Assembly: GCA_039720395.1 (NCBI GenBank)
Contig: CM077828.1
Span: 24,222,717 to 24,286,716, forward strand
Direction of reading: 5' to 3'
DNA length: 64,000 nucleotides
Origin: Liquidambar formosana
Taxonomy: Eukaryota > Streptophyta > Magnoliopsida > Saxifragales > Altingiaceae
The notes under the pieces were generated by a model, which saw only the letters and a program-made list of their open reading frames with translations, did no database searches and was not told where the DNA came from. A program made the translations under genes and the position numbers. Shown piece by piece: positions 1-11,313 of the stretch (its first letter is position 1; every line of letters starts with the position of its first letter).

Positions 1-54
1 TGTTATGATCAGGGTTATGCTTCATTCACTAATGCCTTCTGTTTTGATACACAG

Positions 55-195
55 ACAACTACAGAGGGAGACTGGGAGATGCAACTGATTAATGGAAGGA
101 TGGATGTGGAGGTGAACGATTACCCAGGATCGGGGGCTAATAACCGCCACACTCCGAAGCCGCCACAACTAGGGAGAAGCTGTGGTGATTGTTAA
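55..195 (+). CDS. PSY-like tyrosine-sulfated peptide precursor, last exon (5' part outside window)
   Basis: A splice acceptor (gatacacag, ending at 54) opens a 46-residue reading frame that stops at TAA 193-195. It contains NDYPGSGANNRHTPKPP (residues 21-37 of the exon). The Asp-Tyr pair followed by Gly/Pro, Ala-Asn, His and Pro matches the PSY peptide pattern (D-Y ... AN..H.P), in which the Tyr is sulfated by TPST and the peptide is released in the apoplast to act on PSYR receptor kinases. The acidic stretch before DY is typical of sulfation sites. The tail LGRSCGDC follows the mature region and is probably removed. The signal peptide must lie in an upstream exon not seen here. Arabidopsis PSY2 (At3g47295, from memory) lies near the loci matching other genes of this window, which supports the call. 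CIF and RGF peptides also start with DY but have different downstream residues. Confidence 0.75.
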   Translation, partial: TTTEGDWEMQLINGRMDVEVNDYPGSGANNRHTPKPPQLGRSCGDC

Positions 196-2485
196 GTTCT
201 CTAGGTAGTAGTAGCTAGGTGTGGTCTTTGAAACGTAGAGTTATGTTAAAAACAGTTGTAGACATGATTTTTCTAGTTAACAACTAATTTAAGGATGGTA
301 AGAAAGTCTCTCTCTTTTCTTTAATATTTATGGGTGAGAAAATGGGGTGAAGGTTTGGAAAGTTAATTGTATTATGAGAAGTTTTTAGTTCTAATGTTTC
401 AGGAAGGGGGTGGGGAGAGAGAGTAATTGGAGTGGATTTTGATAATATGAATGTAAGAGCTTCTCCTTATAATAAGCATATTATTTTGATATGTTATATA
501 TGGTAGAATCAAATTTCAGCTATGCTTGTTTGTTTACTCTATCCTACATCCTAATGGGTTACCATAAAATGGAACCTAGGCCTTGAATTGTTGTTGAGTG
601 CCTAGGAACCAGCAGCTCCATAGCTGTAGGTTCAGTGAGCAGGATCGGTGGCTGCAGCCCCTAATTCTATGACTATAAACTTGTCATGCAAAAACTGTTA
701 ATCATGAGTAAAAAAATTTCCTTTGGGGGTTTTTCTTAGTAAGGCTTGGAAACAAAGTTAAGATATTTTATAGGCAATTTGGGTTTGAGTTTTTGAATAT
801 GTATGTGGTGGGTGGTAGGCTTCTTTGCTATAATTTTTCTTCCCTATTAGCCTGTTCGGTGTTCACGTTGTTAATAAAGGGGCAAGCCATGTAAAAATCT
901 TTTTACTGTTTTGATTACACATCTTTTTGTTTGTCAATTTCTTCTGGTTTTCATAGTTCAATCCATGAGATTATTTTACAAAAAACATACAATCAAATAC
1001 ATTTCAATGGGTAGGCTGGTGGAAAATATAATATGATTGATTTTGGTTCATTGAGAGAGATGAAGACTCCCCACCCATTGGGTCTCGCAGAATTATTTAA
1101 AAAAGGAACCAGCAATACATGTTTGCACTTACGTGATGAACCATGCAATTAGTGGTGGATAACCAAATTCTTGCCACCTTTAATCACTATATTTTCTTAT
1201 TTTTACAATGCACTCAACATCTGAAACTTTCTTTAGGAAAATGAAGTGAAAAGATATAGAAAATAAGTGTTAAAGGTGCTTTCCACAAGTTTGTGTCGGA
1301 TAACCTAATTGTAAAGAAGTCTTCTAATAAGTAATCTAATGTACATTATTAAATTAAGTATGTTAGGTGAGCCACCTTTTTTACTTTTTTACCTTTTATT
1401 TATTTATTTATTTTTTTTTTATAGGGCTTAGTTAAGCCATTTAAACGCCATCGCAAATATCTCAATTAGTCTGACATACTTTTGGGCTCAGTGGAGAAAG
1501 TGGACTCTGAGGTGGTAGGCATCCACCTTCTTACCATTATCTTTCATTCTTTCCATTCCAAAGTTGAGTCTGACTGAATGTAGGTACCTAAGAAATGAAC
1601 CATATCGTATTGGTCTGTATGGCATTTGAAGGTTCTAGTCTACTCCTTGGAGGAAACATCGACATGAAGGATGGTTGGAACTAGGAAGCACATTATCCAT
1701 GAAATTCTACAAACAAATCTTTCTTTGCAACAAAACTAGTATTCTGAATCATCTGCAGCATGATATTGTACCAATCAATGCAACTCAAAGGGAGAGATGC
1801 AGTAGTAGTCCATGTAGATCAAACTAGTCTGAAAAAGTTGTAACAATTAACAAGAAATGTCAAAAACCTCTGCATTCAATTGAACACGTACACACTCCTC
1901 TTTCGGTTGTAAAGACAAGCTCAACTGGTGAAAAGTAAAAGACATAAGAGAGAAACCTGTATGCGCGCTATTCTGTTTTTGACTTTAGATTCCACAACCT
2001 TCAGAAACAAGAATTGTTAGACGTATGACTCAGCCCCCATCTTAAGATAATGTCCGCTCTGGTCTAGCACACAAGTCGGTCCTCATAGGTTTGTCCTTAT
2101 GGGCCTCATGCCCGAAAAGGCGCCTCTTTAAGAGGGTGTCCAGCGCTGTCTTATAAGCCTATCTTAGGCATCGTTTGCAACCGATGTGAGACACTAACAA
2201 GAATGAAATTACGTATATGTATATATGTATCAATAATTGTATATGGGAGGCTTAGGCTTATATATAAGCTTAATTAAAGTGCTAGATTCAGAATGTCTTC
2301 ACATATTAACTTTTCTGAATAGTTTAACTTCCCTTTTAATTGCTCTTGCTTCATACACTCTCTTAAATTTCTCTAAATGATGCAGTGCACTTATATGGGA
2401 GGCTTATATATAAGCTTAATTAATCTTGAAACTTCTATTCTCATTTGATAAGGGATATGGCTCTTTTTTTGCACCTTGAGCTTAT
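196..2485. other. 3' flank and intergenic DNA, no gene seen
   Basis: AT-rich DNA with no conserved reading frame. It begins with the probable 3'UTR of the peptide gene. Around 2040-2210 there is a GC-richer patch (ending caaccgatgtgagacac) of the kind common in dispersed dicot repeats; I could not delimit it. Confidence 0.6.
2241..2423. repeat. direct repeat pair flanking about 115 bp
   Basis: The string atatgggaggctta occurs at 2241 and again at 2393. Each copy is followed by tatataagcttaattaa; the first has six extra bases (ggctta) in between. The pair could be a short duplication or the ends of a small element. Confidence 0.6.
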
Positions 2486-2493
2486 TTCTTAAG

Positions 2494-2918
2494 GCACCGT
2501 TTGGTTGCACTTATTTTAAGATCTTTTTTGCTTTTGAAAGCAAAAAGTTGTAAAAGCAAAAAGCATTGTTTGGTTAGATGAACTAAAAAGGACTTTTAGA
2601 AAGCAAAAAGCAAAATATTTGATTTTAAGCAAAAGCACTAAAGATTTGCTTTTAGAAGTCATTTTTATCTTTCGGACGAGTTTGACTTTAACTCGAAAAA
2701 TTCGCAATTGAGAGAGGTTAAGCTTGTCTTAGACTTCCATTTGGGCAACAATGATTCGGTAGAGTTTCCCATTACATCCAAAAAATCACCGGCGAAATCA
2801 ATTTCACCAAATGCACTTTTGCTTTTATTGCTTTTACTCAAAAGCGAAAAGCAAGAGTGTAAAAAAATGACTTTTTCTACATAAAAAATATCTTTTAAAA
2901 TGTACAACCGAACAGTAG
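2494..2918. mobile_element. hAT-like MITE, about 425 bp
   Basis: The left end GCACCGTTTGGTTGCAC is an imperfect inverted match to the right end TGTACAACCGAACAGTAG. Both subterminal regions carry the same AAAGCAAAAAG-type motifs in opposite orientation. The flanks TTCTTAAG (2486-2493) and TTCTTGTA (2919-2926) are a possible decayed 8-bp target duplication, the hAT length. The two short minus-strand reading frames inside are made of these repeats and look non-coding. Confidence 0.65.
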
Positions 2919-2926
2919 TTCTTGTA

Positions 2927-5590
2927 ACTTGTGCTTTATCTCAAAACACTTTACGCTGAGAAATATATGATGCTTACCATTTAACTCTTGTAACTTCTGT
3001 CCTAAAAATAATTCTATGTGGACATTTAATGGGTCGGTTTGTAAGTGAAAGAAACTAAGATGAGAGGGTTAGACTTTCGGCCACTCCGAATTTGTCATTT
3101 GTAATTGATCCACGACTCGATTCTTTTAGCTTTTGGTTGATACTTTCTAAGGCCGTATTCTACTCCTTTATCGATGCCTTTTGATTTTTAACTTCTCCCC
3201 TTATGTCCATGGGGCCTCCGAAAATAAATAAATTACTTTTGCTAATGACTTTCATACAAATTGACCTCTTAATCTACATGCAGGTCTTCTCCCACTGACC
3301 TAAAAGTCACAGCTTAAATATATTAAAGCAAGAAAACAGCCGAAATTATCGTTAAAGAGAAAGTTACTTCAGTTTCTTTGCTTTATTTATGGACTAAAAT
3401 TTTTTTTTGGGTCCATAGATATAACCTTTTCTTTGAACTTCAACAGAATGATGTAATCGCAACATTATTAGCCGAAGTAACTTGTAATCAAGTTGCTTTC
3501 TACATTGTTATGGCCCTTACTAGGTGAGACTGTTGTGGATCAAATGGTTGCCAGGGTACCCACTGAGTTGGACCTATTGAATATATTTGTTTGAACAGAA
3601 CTGCATAATTGAATATCAGCTAAAAAAATGCCATAAAACAAATTACGGAAAAGTTGTTCCTTAATGCAGCAGACCAGCTGAATGTCTGGCACTAAGATAG
3701 CCAGCACATTTGGAGTTACTCAATGAGATTTGATTGATTCCCCGTCATAAGTCATAACCACAATCTATGCCTCTTCGTTGTGTAGCCCCTTTAGGCCTGG
3801 ATTTAGAGGTCCTGTTTGGGCCCCCCTTTGCTTTGTGCTTTCATTGCTGTAATAACATATCAATTTAATTTTCTTTTACGCTTAAAAAATTAAGGGAGAG
3901 AGAGACCACACACAGAGGGAGGGATGGTGGTGGGAGAAACTAAGATAAGTGTTTAGATTGTGTAAAGATAATCGATTATCTTAAAGACTATGATTTATTT
4001 AATGGAAAACAAAGTTATGGAAAAGAGGCATTGATACCGTTGGATGAGGCATGTAAAACAATCATGATTTTATCAATACTGTGTCAGTGAAGTTTTTTCA
4101 TTATATTAGATGAATAAGATAAGGCATGGACAACCAGCCAATTTGCCGGAGAGCGCTTCCCAGAATAGGAAGCCTCTTTATTTCATTTTGGAGCATTATA
4201 GTCTTTGTAATCAACCAATTAAATACCAATGTATAGCAAGAAAGAGAGACTTCAAAAACCATATCCTAGATCCATTTTTAATTTCAATTTTAAAGGAGAT
4301 ATATGGGTATCATTAATATTAATGCCTTAAAGTTTTTTGGGGATTGGCATGGTAAGAAAATGTTCCTTATTTAATATATCATGACCCATAACTTTGTTCC
4401 AAGGGAGAGATTCTAGTAAATGGAACTGTGATGAACTTTTCTCTATAGAATTTTACCATAGTTTTTTCTTTTCCATACATGGATTTTATCTCAACAGAGA
4501 AGCAGTGAGAGCAGAGTAGGTAAATTATTTTGAAATGGCCGGCACTCTCCCCTTTTCCTTGACTTAATAGATAATGGCTAGTTCATTAGATGGAGGCATT
4601 TCATTTCTTAAAACTCTTTTCAGGGAAACACCATCTTGTTTTTCTTTTATTTTCTGAATTCATAAGCCAATAATATATTGTTGGAAATGAAAATACATGC
4701 AACAAGTTAACTATTAGACTGGCATAGTAAGCATTACTTAAAATCTATAGCGCATATTAATGTTGAGTATAAGCACAAAGCCATGTGGAAATTGCAGAAG
4801 ATTGGAGGAAATAAGGGTGAACAGCTAACTCGTCCGTGTGATCATAAGTCATAACTTGAAGATCATTCTGTTCTCTTCTACATTTTTCACATTCTGGCGT
4901 GTGTAAAGAATATGAGAGATGAAAGGGTTTCAACCCAACTGAGATTTACTTATGGCAGAAGAAAGTTTTTGATTTTGGGCGGTATTGGGAGCGACCCTTT
5001 CAAGTTCCACATCAATTGAAAACCAAAAAAAAAAAAAAAAAAAAAAAAATGTGTAATTGCAAATGAATTTTCTTTTTGTTCTTAATGATGTAGAATAACT
5101 TTATTCACTTTTGTCAATTATCTTTAATAATATCATCAGGTAAGTTGCCTTTAGATCTCATCCTAGATTCTTTTCTTCTCACTTTCATATGAAAAGGAGA
5201 CATAAATATGTCAACCACTCCACTACATAAAAGAAAAACTCTTTGAGTTATGTCTATCAGTCACTTTTTAAGGCAAATCAATTGACACACCCATAAAAAA
5301 ATTTCATCGTTTTCGAAAAGTTTCTTCTGTTATTTCTCATGGAGGGGATACCCAATGAATAAGAGAATCAAGAGACTGGACAAAAGTATAGGATAACAGC
5401 AAGATAAAAACAATGGATACCCTTCACCTCTCCTCACTCCTTTTAAGTCCCATATGAATTTTGTCCCTTTCTTTGTTTATGGCTTCATCAGAGATTCTCT
5501 CCTCCCCTTAAAAGCCATGTTAGATAAAAGAGGAAAAAGAATAGGAAGATAATGTAGAGGGATGAGATAAAAAGATAGCCATCGGCTAAT
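2927..5590. other. intergenic DNA and promoter side of the MYB-CC gene
   Basis: No conserved reading frame. There is a poly-A run at about 5022-5049 and a GA-rich patch near 3895-3930. The 68-codon frame at 4110-4316 has no recognisable domain. Promoter elements of the downstream gene probably lie in the last kilobase, but I cannot assign one. Confidence 0.5.
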
Positions 5591-5654
5591 TGTGCGTAAT
5601 TGTCAAGATTGGGTTTTAAGTTTCGAAAGTATCTCTGATTTTTGTGGCATTGAA

Positions 5655-6921
5655 ATGGTTCTGCAGAGAATGCAAAACCAAGAATCGGGTTCGATTCTGT
5701 CCGTTGATGCAAATCTGAGACTTAAATGGACTTCAGAACTTCATCAACGATTTGTTCAAGCAGTTATTCAGCTTGGCGGGGCTGACAGTATGTATATGCT
5801 ATCCATATTCTTGTTCATGTATTTAAAATTCTTCTAAATCAAGTTTAAATCTTTATTTTGTTTGGCTCTTTGGGCAGGGGCAACACCTAAGACTCTAAAG
5901 AGGGTCATGGGAATTCCTGAGCTAACTTTGTACCACCTAAAGAGCCATTTACAGGCATTCTCTATTTTTAGCAATTTCTCCAATTATCTACTGCAGATAC
6001 TCAAAGCACATTAAAAGGAGATAATATTAGTTAATTGATTTCTGTATTGCAGAAATACAGGATTGGAAAGAAACAAGAGTCAGAAGTTTGTGGTGATGAC
6101 AGCGTAGGTAAGCTTACTGGTGAAAAACAGGAAGGTAATGATAAGAACTTAAGACGTATTTGACATCTTTCTCATTTGGGTCTTGATAATAACTTATCAC
6201 AGATATCTATGAGGCACATTACGGCAATGGTCCTATGATAGGAGGCCATAAGTAAGAACTGAGAATCACTTTTATTTATCTGGTTGATTGATTTGCAACT
6301 TTCAAGTGATTATAAGGTTTGTTCTTCGAAAAGTTTGCAGATAGCTCATGCTCTAGAGTTGCAAATGGAAGTGAAGAGCAAACACGAAGAACAGATTGAG
6401 GTAGGACCCCATTTTACCAACTCTATTTTGCGTAGCTGATTGTTTTGGAAACAACCTACAAATTGTTATAATATGCATGTGTTCCATGTTAAAGGTGCAG
6501 AGACACTTGCAGTTGCGAATAGACACTCAAAGGAAATATTTAGATTCACTACTAAAGAAAGCACACTAGAACTCTAGCTGGTTACAATTATTCTTCCATG
6601 GGACTTGAAGATGAAAAATCCGAAGCGTTTAGATTGATCTCAATTGTCGAAAACCATTTTCCAAGTTTTCCATATTCTGAATTAGCAGATATAGAAGGTT
6701 CAAGCTTAGAAGTAGAGATATCATCAGTAAAGGAGCTCAGTGCAAATGGAAAACATCCATGGAAGGCTTTCCTAAATGACCAAACTGGTGGAAGGAAGAG
6801 ACCTAGGAGTGCGAACTATGATGGGAATATTGTTGAGAAATCTCCAATTCACAAAGGGAAATCAGAGAAGCTTGATTTGAATTGCCAGTGCCATAATGAG
6901 ACTAACCCAGGCAGAGAATAA
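5655..6921 (+). CDS. MYB-CC (GARP) transcription factor, PHL8-like, with frame disruptions
   Basis: A nuclear DNA-binding protein of the PHR1/PHL family. Apparent exons are 5655-5787, 5878-5954, 6053-6134, 6203-6251, 6341-6400 and 6495-6921. Exons 1-2 give the single MYB repeat (LRLKWTSELHQRF ... LTLYHLKSHLQ). Exons 5-6 give the coiled coil (ALELQMEVKSKHEEQIE, VQRHLQLRIDTQRKYL). I chose the ATG at 5655 because PHL8 starts with MVLQ; an in-frame ATG at 5592 would add 21 residues. Three oddities: intron 2 has a GC donor (5955); canonical joining of exons 4 and 5 gives an immediate TAG because exons 3+4 total 131 bases; and exon 6 hits TAG at 6567, while the C-terminal part (LAGYNYSS ... LDLN) continues in the +1 frame to 6921. 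It is either a pseudogene or a good gene with base errors. Confidence 0.75.
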
Positions 6922-7080
6922 AGGAACTCAAGGCTATTTGCCCGAGTTATCAATAAACGAGTGTCAATTGTGCCTGACTCCATCTCTTCTCAATTCAAGT
7001 ATGAAGTTTAGAGAGTATAACTTGTTTAAAGTTACCAGGAGTTGTATCTGTGTAATAATGTATATTTTTACTTATTGACC

Positions 7081-7527
7081 TCATGAACTTCTAATAGCGT
7101 ATTCATATATAAAGAAGGTAGTACCATAATATGTTTTCTGTAGACAAATTAGGACCGGAAATATACTGATGTGGAGATGATACATTGCATTATGGCCTCT
7201 CCTTTCCACATACGCCATACTTGCCATGTAAGACTCATATGTAGGAAAATGTGACCATCCAATCCACAAGCCTCTTCCAATTATGTTCCTGATTTCTGAA
7301 AAATTATTCAGACCAGGAGTTTGCCAGAGATACTGCCAAGAGTCAACTTTGTATAATTTCATACCATTTCTCACACAAATTGCTATATAATTCAAAAGAC
7401 CTTACATTGGTAAACCATCACAATAATTATTGCATATGACTAACTCATCAAGGATCACAAAGATATTGCTTTCCTTACATATGTTTGGGAGCACTTCTGG
7501 CATTAAACACGTTTGGCTGCAACATTT
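7081..7527. other. convergent intergenic region
   Basis: Lies between the 3' ends of the MYB-CC gene (+) and the GDSL gene (-). It should hold both 3'UTRs. The 104-codon minus frame at 7081-7395 has no homology I recognise. Confidence 0.5.
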
Positions 7528-9662
7528 CTACCTTCCCCCTGGGGAAGGAGCCATGGCTGGAGCTGAGGAAGGTGCATTCGTTTCATTAGCCCGCACAAAT
7601 CCAAATTTTTTGATGAGCTCATTAGCAATAATCTGATTAGCGCTCTCTGACGGGTGATACTCATCCCAAAACACGTAAGTGCTTCTATCTTTACATAAGG
7701 TCGAGGCAGGAATACATGTGAGAGCTGGTCGAATTCTTCCAAATGAGCAGCATGGAGAGTCAGAGTTGTTGAATCCTGGAAACATAAGTATGAGCACAAA
7801 TATGAAAAATATAGCAATAGGAGAGAGAGTGAGAGAGAGAGAGAGAAACAATGAAAAGAAAAACCCCAGAAAAAGAGCTTGATAGGCTCTTTGTAGAATT
7901 CTATCCCACATGCATACGAACTTCAGACTCTATGGCAAGACATATTTATCACAAGTCTTTTGTGACAGAAGGGGAAATTTTTTTGTTGTTTTGCCATTAA
8001 TTATATGAATTACCCAATTTCTTATATTGGGTTGCTGAATTCTTTCTCTACTTCGAAGTTTCTTTTTTTTGGAAGTCTACTGTAAGAATCAAACACTTGA
8101 CACCACCTGCGCCATGCCCACAAACCATACTACGTTGGCTTTTGGCAAATTCTTCCTAAACTTATTACTCTTAATCGCACTCCACATAGCAGAAATGACT
8201 TGAGAGTTTCCAGTTTGGACTAGTGGTAATCAGAATGAGTTACGTTTGCTTACCGTATTTGTATGGATTGGTGATCAAAGCATTGACAACATCATATGCA
8301 TCACCAAATTTGAACTCTGCATTTGGAAGCTTGCCTGACAAGCTAGTCAATAGCTTGCTTCCAGCTTGATTGAAGGCGAGAGCTAGTTTATTTGTTCTAT
8401 CTTGGCAATTCCCAGTTGTACTTAGGACCCTTTGGAGTGGAATACAACCCATGGGTCCTAGTCCAAACACCATCAGCTGCCGTGCTCCCAATGAATGCAA
8501 TACCTATTCACACACTTATAGTTAGGAAAAAATAATTACAATAAAAATAAGCTCAACAATTTTAATCGGCAATGGGGTAAATTCACCTTCAGTTGTGCTT
8601 GGAGTGTGTTCATCAAGTAGGTGATGAAGGTCTGATCATTATAGTTGAATGAGTCGCTGTAAACTGGTAGCAAGTAATTGTTAATGAAGTCGTTGCTCCC
8701 TAAAGCAACCACATATCGAGCCCCTTGAAAGAATTTCTCTGCTGCTGCTGCACCAATTTTCTTTCTGATCAGAACTTGGGTTCCTTGAAACAGCTCAATT
8801 TGCTTCCAGAGACAAAGCCTTTGAATCTGCAAGGGCCCATGGAATTAATTTTAGAACTGTGAATTAATTGGTTACTCTCAAACAAGGGGAAAGAAACAGA
8901 GAGTTCAGTGTTGCAACTTACAAATAAACTGCCGGTTTCATTCAAGATCCCACCACCTCCAGAGGCATAATTTACTCCGTTTTCCAATATCATGTCTTCA
9001 TTTACAGAAGGATCCAGAAAAGCCGGTGGCCTTGGGAGACCCATGCTGTCGCCTGAATGCACAAGTTTTCTTCACCGTTAAAAGATCATGTAAGATAAAG
9101 GAAGGAAAAAATGTAAAATGATTTGGTGGGAATGGCCCAAGCCTTATCAAGCCAAAGCCTAATTGCATTATCCACACATGAGGCACCAAACTCCACAGCC
9201 AACATGCGCCCATGGCTGCAATTGGGATTCTAAAATATTTGATTTCTACATTTACTGCAAAACGTTTGGATGATCACACAAGTTTTAAGCCTAAATCAAT
9301 CTGACAAACTTAGAACAGTTTCAAAGAAGGCGACACAAACTCCAGCTTGATGGGCATTTTGAATGCACACATATGCGCTTAAAATTCATAATTTGAGCAA
9401 ATTTATAAGTCTGAGAAGTGTTACCTATTATATCAGCAACTGTTCGGCCATTACAAAACCTCCCATTAGGCATTCCGTTGCCAAAATCGATGCCATACCA
9501 CGGCAAGTTTGCCTGCGCGAGGCTCCTGCTTAGGTACCTGTTGTTTCCTACGTCTGAGAGAGAGTCTCCAAAGATGAACTGCACCATCTTGCAATGGTAC
9601 CCATCAATGGAAAATCCTAAAACCACCACAATTACCAAAGTCAATGCCAGTGTCGACTTCAT
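7528..9662 (-). CDS. GDSL esterase/lipase, At1g74460-like
   Basis: Secreted SGNH hydrolase, predicted 368 residues from five exons: 9662-9425, 9052-8922, 8826-8587, 8503-8254 and 7775-7528, all with GT-AG junctions and consistent phases. Residues 1-24 form a signal peptide (hydrophobic LALTLVIVVVLGFSI). Block I is FGDSLSDVGNN with the nucleophile Ser34. The oxyanion Asn is in ALGSNDF (exon 3) and the catalytic Asp/His pair in WDEYHP (exon 5). The CCSF...C...CK cysteines of plant members are present. The sequence follows Arabidopsis At1g74460 closely, including VNYASGGGGILNETG and GLGPMGCIPLQR, with a Pro/Ala/Ser-rich tail. It probably acts on lipid or cell-wall esters outside the cell; the substrate is unknown. 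The family is plant GDSL type with the usual five exons. The AT-rich taataaatag about 60 bases upstream of the ATG may be its TATA box. Confidence 0.93.
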
Positions 9663-9993
9663 TTTCGAAAAGGGTTGTTTCAGGTGCTCAAAACTGGCGT
9701 GGTGAAAAAAGGGTGTGTATAGCTCTATTTATTACATTTGGGTATGGATGGTAACATTTGTAGACAAGACCAACATGGGATTGAAAGTCTGGGGAAGCAT
9801 GAGATGCAGACGTTGGCATTGGTGAGAATTGGATGTGAGAGAGAGAGAGAGAGAGAGTAGGGGGGTGTTTGATGAACCAACTGTTACTGATTCAAACCTA
9901 CTGCAACTACCTAAATTTTGCTCCAACGGTTGGAATTCCCGCAAAAATTCCAAACGTGTCGTTTGTAGTGTTTCTCACAATACGTTAAAGGAT

Positions 9994-10110
9994 GCGTGGG
10001 CTTCGCGGACAGGAAAAAAAAAAAAAAAAAAGAACAAAGAAAAAAAGGAAGCGTGGGCTTCGCAGACAGGGAAAAAAAAAAGAACAAATAAAAAAGGAAG
10101 CGTGGGCTAA
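9994..10110. repeat. three-copy minisatellite, about 50-bp unit
   Basis: The core gcgtgggcttcgc starts at 9994 and 10051; a shortened core (gcgtgggct) starts at 10100. The copies are separated by A-rich spacers containing agaacaaa. Periods are 57 and 49 bases, differing mainly in A-run length. Confidence 0.8.
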
Positions 10111-10451
10111 GATTGCTCTATGAATTGTTAGGGTGAGTTCACCTAACTATACGTTGGGGCCTATTTTTTGATGTTTTAATTTTTTTAAAAATTTTTTTGG
10201 GGGTGTGTTGGTAAAGAATTATTCAACTTGGAGGGGAAATTGAAGGCAGATAGTTTAGGTTTGCTTTGTTACACACTTTGAACCCCCTTTCAAGTTTAGT
10301 TTTTTTTTTATATTTTCTACCCAATATGGGGCTTTTTCATTTTTTTTGTTTTCTCAACTAATTTATTTATTAATATTTTCCTTCAAACAAATGGATCATC
10401 GTAATTAGAGTGCTTGCACTATTCCTCCTTCCATCAAAAGGGAGAGGATTC

Positions 10452-10687
10452 CGCGTTGAATTGATAAAATTCAACACGATACTAAGGTGAAACTTAACAC
10501 GATACCAAGGTGAAATGAACCCTTAGATTAACTTTTGGATGGCTCGGATTAAAAGATCAAAAGTTACTACTGAAATGACGAATGACCTTAGTGGACAATT
10601 TTTTTATCCTTAAATCCAAGCAGTCCGAAATCTAATCCAAGGGTCCATTTTACTTTGGCACTGTGCTGAGTTTTATTAACTCAGTAC
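10452..10687. mobile_element. MITE-like imperfect inverted repeat
   Basis: The left end (gttgaattgataaaattcaa, then cacgatac-aaggtgaaa) is matched in reverse by the right end (tttactttggcactgtgc, then tgagttttattaactca). Inside, the words cggattaaaag and ggatttaagg-type sequence continue the symmetry. No clear target duplication. Related in layout to the element at 15309. Confidence 0.5.
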
Positions 10688-11313
10688 TTAATCATTTCCC
10701 CTATCAAAGGACACATAAATAAACTGAACACATGACTACCACATGACAAATTAAGTGATTTTTATTGAGCAAAATACCCTTTTTTTTCCAACATTCTAAA
10801 TTTATGTATATGACAAATTAAGTGACTTATATTTTTAACATGTTCAGTCAGGTATCCAAACTTTAATTCAACTAATTTTTAGGAATACAAGAAGGGCTAC
10901 TACCACCTTCATGTTTAGGTTAAATCTGACACCAAGAAAGAGTGAGAAGTTAAATTCAAGACCTTTCACTTCTTAAGATTTAAATCTTAAGAATCATCAG
11001 TCCACCTCTTAAGGTTTGGAAGTAATTTAATTGGATAACTTTAAAAATAGTTCTTTCTTTCTTCAAGATATTTCTAACTAGCCCATATGGGGTGTGAAAA
11101 TGATGTTAGGCTACCATATTGGGCTTTTCAAGCTTTCTTGGTTTGAATGGGCTTTTCAAGCTTGCTTGGATTGAATTCATATTAAGCTCGAGCTCCCCTT
11201 ACCCAAGCTAGACTGGGCTTCTCAAGCTTGCTTCACAAGCCTAGAATCATCGCAATTCTCGAGTCAAAACCCAACCCTATAACCATTGGGCTTTGATATT
11301 TCAAACTAGTTAA

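Larger units (their letters stand above)
9663..11313. other. intergenic DNA with small repeats
   Basis: Promoter side of the GDSL gene, a (GA)n run at 9836-9856, a short tandem repeat, a MITE-like inverted repeat, and around 11100-11270 a stretch repeating cttttcaagcttgcttgg-like words. No coding sequence was recognised. Confidence 0.55.

Noticed and set aside
5022..5049. Poly-A run as a retroposon tail
   Set aside because: No box A/B head, open frame or flanking duplication beside it.
7430..7911. Frames overlapping the last GDSL exon on both strands
   Set aside because: Only the frame ending at 7528 carries the conserved DEYHP block; the others are shadows.
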